The notes under the pieces are model-generated. The model searched no databases. It had not been told where the DNA came from and was given only the letters and a program-made list of their open reading frames with translations. A DNA stretch of 64,000 nt from Herbiconiux ginsengi (GTDB lineage Bacteria > Actinomycetota > Actinomycetes > Actinomycetales > Microbacteriaceae): the NCBI RefSeq assembly GCF_900107435.1, contig NZ_FNPZ01000004.1, forward strand, positions 496,001-560,000, read 5' to 3'. Below are positions 57,639 through 64,000 of the stretch, one piece after another (the first letter of the stretch is position 1; each line of letters starts with the position of its first letter). The translations under genes were made by a program, and so were the position numbers.

Positions 57639-59516
57639 TCAGCGCTCCACCAGAAACACGCGGTGACCTGGCACGAGCGCGAACCGCATGGTCTCGGGAT
57701 CGCTCCACGTGGAGCCCTCCACTCCGATCTCCCGGACGCGGCGGCCCTCGACGCCCGGCAGCCGCAGTCGCGCCCCCGTGCATCCGCCGCCCCAGTGCAC
57801 CACGTGCACGATCGAGCCCGTCCGTCTGTCGCGCACGGACACGAGCGTCTCCCCGACTCGCCCCGATGCTGTGACGATGTGCGGCATGCCCTCGATCACC
57901 CGATCGAGATCCGCGAGATCGTCATCGAGACGGATGACCGCGCGACCGCTGCGCGCGACCGCGTCAAGAAGGTGAACCGGCACACCGGAATGCGGGGGCA
58001 CCACGAGCGGAGCGCCCGCGGGAGCCGGGAGTTCGCCGGCGCTGTCCCAGAGGTCGTACGAGACGCCGCGTGCGGTGAGCGCGGCGAGCGTCTCATCCCA
58101 GGCGGTGTAGGCCCGAGCTGCGGTCTCGTCGTGCCAGGGAACGTCGGGGAGTCGCGAGGTGCCGGTCACTGCGTAGGCGTCGTAGGCATCCTGGCGGTGC
58201 CAGGCGACGACCACGCTGGGCAACGCGGGCAGTGTGAGTGCGTCGGGGTGGAACCGGGAGAGTAGCCGAAGTCGTGCGATGGGCCGGAAGAACGGACTGC
58301 GCTGCCCGTCGGAGGACAGGGGCGCATACTCCCAGTTCTCGCGGTCGGCGAGCATGTAGAGATTCGCGCCGGCGAAGCCGAGGGCGATCGCCGCTCCCCA
58401 CCAGATCTCCTGCTCGAGCGGCGTCGGGTCGGGGTAGCGCACGTCTTCACCCGGCGATCGCCAGATGCCCGCCTGGAGCTCGGGCACCCAGGGCAGCGGC
58501 TCGCCGGCGGAACGGGCGGTTGCCGCCGACCGGGCCAGCCGATGCAGGTCGGCGGCGTCCAGCGGAGGGATGTAGTAGTGGTCCTCGCCGATGGCCGCGC
58601 CGGTCGCCGCCCGGATGGCCGAGTGCGCCACCGGGACGTCGTGCACCGGGTGCGTCACGAGGTTCACGGTGTAGAGCAGGCCTTCGCCGCCGAGTTCGCG
58701 GTGCATGGTCTGAAGCGCTGCGAGGTAGTCGCCGGTCGCCGATGTCTTGAACTCGATCCAGTCGCGCACCCGGGCGGGAGCGGTGATCGACGCCACGGCA
58801 TCGGGGCGACGGGGCGGCTCCACGCTGCCTACGGCTCCCGGATCTACGCCCCAGCCGGCGAGCAGCCGCTCCGGGTCGTCTCTGTAGCGCTCGCGAAGCC
58901 AGCTGCGAAAGCCTGCGAGGGCACTGTCGCTGTAGTCGGCTCCGTACAGCGAGTCCTGAAAGCAGATGCTCGGCTCGTTGTCGAGCTGGAGGGCGATGAT
59001 CGGCCCGGCCGGATAGACCTGACCGCGCACGGCGTCCCAGACCGCGCCGAACCAGGCGCGCACTTCGGCGAGGTAGTCCGGATGCGCGTAGCTCGGCACA
59101 GGATGTTGGAACGGCGGGTTGTACCCGATCACCACCTCGCCGGCGTCGTCGCAGGCGAGCAACTCGGTTCTCTCCAGGAGCCAATCGGGGTAGCCGCCGC
59201 CCGGCTCCTCGGCACAGATCCATGGGCCGGGCTTCAGTTGCACGAACATCTCTTCGTCGGCGCAGATCTGCAGGAAGCGACGGACGTCGAGCCGTGGATC
59301 TTCCTCGCCCGCGAACGAGAGCCCGCCGGGTGTCGGCTCGTGGCGGCGCCAGGAGAGGTAGGTGCTCACGACGGTGATTCCGGCGTCGCGGGCGGCCCGC
59401 ACGGCGGGCCCCCAGGTCTCAGGGTCCATTCGCCAGAATTGGATCTCGCCGGCGATCAGTGGGAAGGCGCGGTCGCCGACGTGCACCAGGCCGTTCTCGA
59501 CGCGGATCGCGGTCAT
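57639..59516 (-). CDS. glycoside hydrolase family 35 beta-galactosidase
   Basis: A 625-residue enzyme that removes terminal beta-galactosyl residues. The (beta/alpha)8 barrel shows GH35 blocks: [16 protein letters not shown] (about 18-33), [36 protein letters not shown] and the acid/base Glu in ALQLDNEPS. No signal peptide, so it acts on imported oligosaccharides. ATG 59516 overlaps the permease stop by four bases and has GAAGGG directly before it. Last gene of the sugar operon. Confidence 0.9.
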   Translation of the reverse strand: MTAIRVENGLVHVGDRAFPLIAGEIQFWRMDPETWGPAVRAARDAGITVVSTYLSWRRHEPTPGGLSFAGEEDPRLDVRRFLQICADEEMFVQLKPGPWICAEEPGGGYPDWLLERTELLACDDAGEVVIGYNPPFQHPVPSYAHPDYLAEVRAWFGAVWDAVRGQVYPAGPIIALQLDNEPSICFQDSLYGADYSDSALAGFRSWLRERYRDDPERLLAGWGVDPGAVGSVEPPRRPDAVASITAPARVRDWIEFKTSATGDYLAALQTMHRELGGEGLLYTVNLVTHPVHDVPVAHSAIRAATGAAIGEDHYYIPPLDAADLHRLARSAATARSAGEPLPWVPELQAGIWRSPGEDVRYPDPTPLEQEIWWGAAIALGFAGANLYMLADRENWEYAPLSSDGQRSPFFRPIARLRLLSRFHPDALTLPALPSVVVAWHRQDAYDAYAVTGTSRLPDVPWHDETAARAYTAWDETLAALTARGVSYDLWDSAGELPAPAGAPLVVPPHSGVPVHLLDAVARSGRAVIRLDDDLADLDRVIEGMPHIVTASGRVGETLVSVRDRRTGSIVHVVHWGGGCTGARLRLPGVEGRRVREIGVEGSTWSDPETMRFALVPGHRVFLVER

Positions 59517-60424
59517 CCCTTCACCCCGCCCGCTGCGTTGCCGGCGACCAGCCACTTCTGGATGATGCCGAACAGGATGATGCTCGGGATGGCGACCAGG
59601 ATCGACATGGCGGCCAGCTGGTTCCACGAGACCTCGTAGGCGCTGGAGAGCTGGGACAAGCCGACCGGCAGCGTGCGGTTCTCGTCGCTGTTCGTGAACG
59701 TCAGGGCGAAGGTGAATTCCTCCCACGACCCGATGAAGATGAAGATTCCGGCCGCGACCACTCCGGGGCGGGCGGCCGGAAGAGCGGCGTACCACATCGC
59801 TCCGAACTGATTGCAGCCGTCGATGCGGGCCGCCTCGTCGATCTCCTTCGGCACCTGGTCGAAGGCCGTCTTCATGAGCCAGGCGGACAAGGGTGCGGTG
59901 GCACTGACCTGCGCGAGCACGAGCGCCCACGGGGTGTCGATCAGGTTGAGGCCCGTCACGATGTTGAACAACGGGATGATGAGCAGCACCGAAGGGAACA
60001 TCTGGGTGGCGAGGAGGCCGATGATGATCGCCAGCTTGCCGCGGAACTGGAATCGCGAGAGGGCGTATCCGGCCATCACACCGATGAGAAGACCGATCGC
60101 CACGGTGCAGACGCTGACGAGCACGGAGTTTCCGAGCCAGGCCAGGAAGTTGCCGCGGCCCACGACGTAGGTGAAGTTCTCGAAGGTCGGTGCCAGCGGG
60201 ATGAGACCACCGGGGTTCTCATAGAGCTCGGTCTTCGACTTGAAGGCATCCGACAGGATGCCGAGCATCGGGAGAAGAGCGAAGAACGCCAGGGCGATCG
60301 CTCCCAGCCAGAGCAGAACCCGCTTCAGGGTCGGCCGGCGGCGACGACGGGGTCGCGCGGGTCGGTCGGAGCCATCGGTGCGGACTCGATCGGCCACAGG
60401 GCGTGAGGACAGCGTGGCCGTCAT
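59513..60424 (-). CDS. sugar ABC transporter permease (MalG type)
   Basis: A 303-residue membrane protein with six helices and a basic N-terminus of about 30 residues. The EAA loop is [20 protein letters not shown], the ATPase docking site, and it has the typical [11 protein letters not shown] helix. It pairs with the permease upstream (4-base overlap). The operon part in view has no ATPase gene; a shared MsiK-type ATPase encoded elsewhere is usual in Actinobacteria. Confidence 0.92.
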   Translation of the reverse strand: MTATLSSRPVADRVRTDGSDRPARPRRRRRPTLKRVLLWLGAIALAFFALLPMLGILSDAFKSKTELYENPGGLIPLAPTFENFTYVVGRGNFLAWLGNSVLVSVCTVAIGLLIGVMAGYALSRFQFRGKLAIIIGLLATQMFPSVLLIIPLFNIVTGLNLIDTPWALVLAQVSATAPLSAWLMKTAFDQVPKEIDEAARIDGCNQFGAMWYAALPAARPGVVAAGIFIFIGSWEEFTFALTFTNSDENRTLPVGLSQLSSAYEVSWNQLAAMSILVAIPSIILFGIIQKWLVAGNAAGGVKG

Positions 60425-61353
60425 GAGAGGGCCTCCTTTCCGAACGCTCGGATGTAGAGCGCCGATCCGAGGGCGACGATGGCGAAGAGGATCATCGACA
60501 GCGCGGATGCGTAACCGAAGTCGAAGCTGCTGAAAGCGTTCTTGTAGACGAAGGTGGTGAGGATGTCGGTGGCGCCGGCAGGGCCACCTCCGGTCATCAC
60601 GTAGATGAGGCTGAAGTTGTTGAAGGTCCAGATGAGGGCCATCAGCGTGCTCGTGAGCAGCATCGGCTTCAGCAGGGGAAGGGTGATGCTGCGGAAGGCT
60701 CGACCCCAGCTCGCACCGTCGACACCGGCGGCCTCGTAGAGCTCGGGCGGGATGGAGGCCATGCCCGCGATGAGAAGCACCATGATGAATGGGAACCCGC
60801 GCCACACGTTGGCGATCACCACGGCTCCGAGTGCTGTCGCCGGATCGGCGAGCCAGGCGTGCTGCACGTCGGTGAAGCCGATGCCGCCGAGCAGCTGATT
60901 GATGAGGCCGTAGTCGGGCTGGTAGATGAGTTTCCAGGCCAGGGCGCCGACCACGACCGGGGTGGCCCAGGGGAGCACCAAGATGGCTCGCAGGAGGCGC
61001 GCGCCGGCGAGCTGTTGCAGGAGGAGGGCGCCGGCCATGGCCACGAGGAGCTGGAGGCCCACCGATCCGATGGTCCAGACGATGCTGTTGAGGAAGACGC
61101 CCCACACGGCGGAGTCGGCGAAGGCGTCGAGGTAGTTCTGCACGCCGATGAAGTTCCAGCCCTCGTGCTTCACCGGGTTGATGTCGAAGAAGCTCTGCAC
61201 CGCGACCGTGACGATCGGGTAGACCACGAAGATCCCGACGGCTGCGAGGGCGGGAAGAAGAAAGAGGTACGGCGTTGCCGAATGGTGGGAACGCGCGCCT
61301 CGCGGCCCGGATCGAGGGATCCGGGCCGCGAGGGTTGGGGCGGATTGCGTCAC
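60421..61353 (-). CDS. sugar ABC transporter permease (MalF type)
   Basis: A 310-residue permease with six membrane helices (first at about 30-52, [20 protein letters not shown]). The EAA loop reads [25 protein letters not shown]. It forms the channel heterodimer with the MalG-type partner. GTG start overlapping the stop of the binding-protein gene by four bases. Confidence 0.92.
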   Translation of the reverse strand: MTQSAPTLAARIPRSGPRGARSHHSATPYLFLLPALAAVGIFVVYPIVTVAVQSFFDINPVKHEGWNFIGVQNYLDAFADSAVWGVFLNSIVWTIGSVGLQLLVAMAGALLLQQLAGARLLRAILVLPWATPVVVGALAWKLIYQPDYGLINQLLGGIGFTDVQHAWLADPATALGAVVIANVWRGFPFIMVLLIAGMASIPPELYEAAGVDGASWGRAFRSITLPLLKPMLLTSTLMALIWTFNNFSLIYVMTGGGPAGATDILTTFVYKNAFSSFDFGYASALSMILFAIVALGSALYIRAFGKEALS

Positions 61354-62582
61354 TGAAGCGCCTTGTTCGAGGCCTCGACGGCTGCGTCGAGGGCTTCCTG
61401 GGGCGACTTCGAGCCCGAGAGCGCGGCCTGGACGGCCTCACCCAGCGCGGTGTCGATGTCGCCGGCCTGCGGAACGGTCGGACGCGAGCGAGCCTGGTCG
61501 AGCACGGCCGAGAAGGCGCTGATCGACGGGTCGTCCTTGAACGTGGGGTCCTCGTAGAGCGAGGCCTTCACGGGCAGGTAGCCGAGGGCGCTGGCCCATT
61601 CCTTCTGCACCTCGTCCTGCATCAGCCACGACACGAACGTCTTGGCCTGCTCCGGGTGCTCGCTGTTCTTGAGCACGAGGAGGTCGAGACCTCCGAGCAC
61701 GGTCGCGGCCTCCTTGTCGGCCGGCAGGGGGGCGATGGCCCATTTGCCGTCGATGTTCGCATCCTGCAGCGCGGGGATCATCCACGGGCCGGAGGTCATC
61801 ATGCCGAGATCGCCGGCGATGAACGGGCCCTTGAGGTCGTCTTCGGTGGCGGTCGCCATTCCGGCGGGCATCGCCGACTTCTGCAGGTCGACCCAGAGCT
61901 GGAGAGCGCGTACCGCGTCGGGGGAGTTGAACACCGCCTCGGTCTGGTCGTCGTTCAGCACCTGCGCCCCCGACTGCCAAAGCCACGGGTAGAACTCGAA
62001 ACCGCCCCAGCCGCCGAAGAGGCCGACGCCGTGCGCGTCGCCCGAGGTGAGCTTCTCCGCGTCAGCGGTGAACTCCTCCCAGGTGGCCGGCGGCTCGGTG
62101 ATGCCGGCTGCTTCGAACAGGTCGGTGCGGTAGAAGAGCGCCAGGGCCGACACGTCGACCGGCACGCCGTAGAGCTCCCCGTCCTTCGTGATCGCATCCA
62201 GGCTGGCGGGGAAGTAGTCGTCGGGAGAGCCGGCCGCATCGCCGAGCGGAAGCGCCCACCCCGACGCGATGAACTGCGACGCGCGGGGCGGCTCGACGCG
62301 CACCAGATCGGGACCTTTGCCGCCCGTGATCTGCGTCGTGAGCTTGTCGTAGTAGCTCGAGTCGTTGTCGCGGATCAGCTTGACGTCGATGTCGGGGTTC
62401 GCCTCTTCGAACTGCTTGAGCAACTCGGTGAACTCCGCGGTCTCGGCGTCGGTGAACTGCTCCTGGAAGGTGATCGTGACGGGCCCGTCGCCGGAGCCGC
62501 CCGACGAGGAGCAGCCGGCCAGGCCGGCGAGCACCAGCGGGGCGGCGGCCAATAGGGCCAACCCTTGGGTCATCTTCTTCAT
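61350..62582 (-). CDS. extracellular sugar-binding lipoprotein
   Basis: A 410-residue family 1 solute-binding protein. The signal peptide ends in a lipobox (LAGLAGC, Cys24), so it is lipid-anchored outside the membrane. [15 protein letters not shown] and the late [18 protein letters not shown] segment are typical of oligosaccharide-binding proteins. Given the GH3 and GH35 neighbours, the ligand may be a galactoside or beta-glucoside. AAGGAGG lies seven bases before the ATG. It follows the GH3 gene after 17 bases. Confidence 0.93.
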   Translation of the reverse strand: MKKMTQGLALLAAAPLVLAGLAGCSSSGGSGDGPVTITFQEQFTDAETAEFTELLKQFEEANPDIDVKLIRDNDSSYYDKLTTQITGGKGPDLVRVEPPRASQFIASGWALPLGDAAGSPDDYFPASLDAITKDGELYGVPVDVSALALFYRTDLFEAAGITEPPATWEEFTADAEKLTSGDAHGVGLFGGWGGFEFYPWLWQSGAQVLNDDQTEAVFNSPDAVRALQLWVDLQKSAMPAGMATATEDDLKGPFIAGDLGMMTSGPWMIPALQDANIDGKWAIAPLPADKEAATVLGGLDLLVLKNSEHPEQAKTFVSWLMQDEVQKEWASALGYLPVKASLYEDPTFKDDPSISAFSAVLDQARSRPTVPQAGDIDTALGEAVQAALSGSKSPQEALDAAVEASNKALQ

Positions 62583-62599
62583 GGAAATGCCTCCTTGCA

Positions 62600-64000
62600 T
62601 TAGTTGTATTCGTTTGCGGGTAGTGCGGGTGGTGCTTCTGCGGGTGCTGCGATTGATTGGTCTGTGATCGTTATCGCCCGGGTGAGGCGCAGATCTCGGC
62701 TGGAGTGCGCCGCGTGGACCACGTAGCGGCCGTCGGGGATCTCCCACTCGTGCCGTTCGGTGTTCCAGGTCTCGAAGGCGCGTCGGCGGATGGCGATGTC
62801 GACTTCGCGGGTCGCGCCGGCCGGCACCTGAACTGTGGCGAAGCCGGAGAGCCAGCGTGACGGTCGGTCGACGGGAGATCCTGGAGCCTCCAGGTAGATC
62901 TGCACGGTCTCCCGGGCGTCGCGTGCGGCGACGTTCGTGACGGCGACACGCGTGCGGAGGTCGTCGAGTGATCCTTCGACCGTGAGCGTCTCGTAGAGCC
63001 AGGAGCCGTAGCCGAGGCCGGCGCCGAACTCTCGCGCCGGTTGGAGTCCGCGGCGGTCCCATTCCCGATGCCCGACGTGGATGCCTTCGGTGTAGTCGAT
63101 CCGACCGTCGACCGGGATCGTCGTCGTGACGGGGACGTCCGCTTCGTCGCGGGGGAGGGTCCACGGCAGCCGACCGCTCGGTTCGGTGGCGCCGCTCAGG
63201 GCATCGGCGAGGCCTCCGCCCGCCTCCTGCCCGGGCAGCCACCACCAGAGCACGGCTCGTGCGCGGTCGAGCCACGGCAGGATCACCGGAGCGCCGGCAT
63301 TCACCACCACGACGGTGCGCGGGTTCGCAGCGAGCACTCGCTCGACGAGCTCGTTCTGTCGGCCGGGCAGAGCCAGCGTCGTGCGATCCCAGCCCTCGGA
63401 CTCGGTCTCCTCGTTCGTGCCGACGATGACCACGGCGACTTCGGCGGCTCGAGCTGCGGCGACCGCCTGGTCCATCTCGACATCCGGGGTCAGGTGCTGC
63501 AGCTCGTGTCGGAGGACGAACCGCACGAAGCGTCCGTAAGCGCCGGCATCGACGACCTGCTGCCGGGATTCGATCGAGATGTCGCGGCCGTCGGCGTCGT
63601 CGACCTCGATCTCCACGGAGGGGCCCGCGGGATGGTTCGCCGAGGAGTCCAGTATGACGTCGTGGTCGGCGATCCGTTCGGACTGCGAAACGACCTCGTC
63701 GTCGATGGCGATACGGTGTGCGCCCGAGACGCCGACCTGCAGTCGGTGACGTCCCGGGCCGAGATGCACTCGGGTCTGGATGAGTGCTTCGACCGCGTCG
63801 GTCGGGATGCCGCGGTTCCATCCCTCGCCGGCCTTCACCACGCGGGGGCCGTCGACGAGACGGCCGTTCGCGTCGAACAGCGAGAGCCGGTATCCGGGCG
63901 CTCCGTCAGGCGTGCTGACGAAATCGGCGTCGATCGGCTTCGGGAACCGCCGCCCCGAGGTGCCGCGGTGAAGGGAGATGCCGGCCTCGGGGAAGGTCTC
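62600..64000 (-). CDS. glycoside hydrolase family 3 enzyme (5' end outside the window)
   Basis: The reading frame is open to the window edge, so the N-terminus and the catalytic barrel start outside. The visible 466 codons cover a PA14-like insert (about the first 190), the GH3 C-terminal domain (VAVVIVGTNEETESEGWDR, then VVVVNAGAPVILPW and SGRLPWTLP) and the final fibronectin type III-like domain (RETVQIYLEAPGSPV). This layout (GH3 with PA14) fits beta-glucosidases and related enzymes. The EGWDR block contributes an acid/base Glu in many members. It heads the sugar operon. Confidence 0.9.
   Translation of the reverse strand, partial: ETFPEAGISLHRGTSGRRFPKPIDADFVSTPDGAPGYRLSLFDANGRLVDGPRVVKAGEGWNRGIPTDAVEALIQTRVHLGPGRHRLQVGVSGAHRIAIDDEVVSQSERIADHDVILDSSANHPAGPSVEIEVDDADGRDISIESRQQVVDAGAYGRFVRFVLRHELQHLTPDVEMDQAVAAARAAEVAVVIVGTNEETESEGWDRTTLALPGRQNELVERVLAANPRTVVVVNAGAPVILPWLDRARAVLWWWLPGQEAGGGLADALSGATEPSGRLPWTLPRDEADVPVTTTIPVDGRIDYTEGIHVGHREWDRRGLQPAREFGAGLGYGSWLYETLTVEGSLDDLRTRVAVTNVAARDARETVQIYLEAPGSPVDRPSRWLSGFATVQVPAGATREVDIAIRRRAFETWNTERHEWEIPDGRYVVHAAHSSRDLRLTRAITITDQSIAAPAEAPPALPANEYN

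Overview
The window is a piece of a high-GC actinobacterial chromosome, most likely from the family Microbacteriaceae. The 23S rRNA carries the extra helix typical of Actinobacteria. The housekeeping genes follow the order known from Mycobacterium tuberculosis Rv1692-Rv1713 (HAD hydrolase, small protein, tlyA, nadK, recN, membrane protein, pyrG, NUDIX, xerD, parA, scpA, scpB, pseudouridine synthase, cmk, der). GTG/TTG starts and 4-base start/stop overlaps are common.

Region 1 (1-3.5 kb) is the end of an rRNA operon (23S, 5S, terminator). Region 2 (3.5-21.3 kb) is a conserved plus-strand housekeeping run for translation, NAD and CTP supply, DNA repair, chromosome dimer resolution and condensation, and tyrosine synthesis. 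It ends at a strong palindromic terminator facing a minus-strand ROK kinase/TetR pair.

Region 3 (23.3-57.3 kb) is accessory DNA inserted at the 3' end of a tRNA-Pro(GGG) gene. A 43-bp stretch of that tRNA occurs three times (23377, 46419, 57245), and the hairpin that probably terminated the tRNA transcript now lies 34 kb away, just after the third copy. This fits two tandem integrative elements. Both have an integrase of the same family at their left end and the same subterminal sequence at their right end. Element 1 (about 23 kb) has a truncated, frameshifted integrase. It carries a broken uppP, a propeller/FN3 surface protein, an ECF sigma pair and a 15-kb cluster for the cell envelope. That cluster holds three PstS-fold exported proteins, PstC/PstA/PstB-like ABC subunits, an Ig-repeat surface protein, a lytic transglycosylase, one sortase with His/Cys and one without, and a PASTA protein with a kinase domain that lacks the catalytic residues. 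Its right end holds gene fragments, including a SAVED-like domain remnant. Element 2 (about 10.8 kb) looks like a defence island: a HEPN-like protein, a AAA+ ATPase with a subtilisin-like protease, an AlbA_2/Schlafen-type protein and a protein with two RusA-like segments.

Region 4 (57.6-64 kb) is chromosomal again: a minus-strand sugar operon with a GH3 enzyme (cut by the window edge), a lipoprotein sugar-binding protein, two ABC permeases and a GH35 beta-galactosidase. It would import and split galactosides or glucosides.

The best candidates for an undescribed system are the PstSCAB-like/sortase/pseudokinase cluster (29.6-44.7 kb) and the defence genes of element 2 (47.9-56.9 kb). All functions come from reading the sequence; no database search was run.
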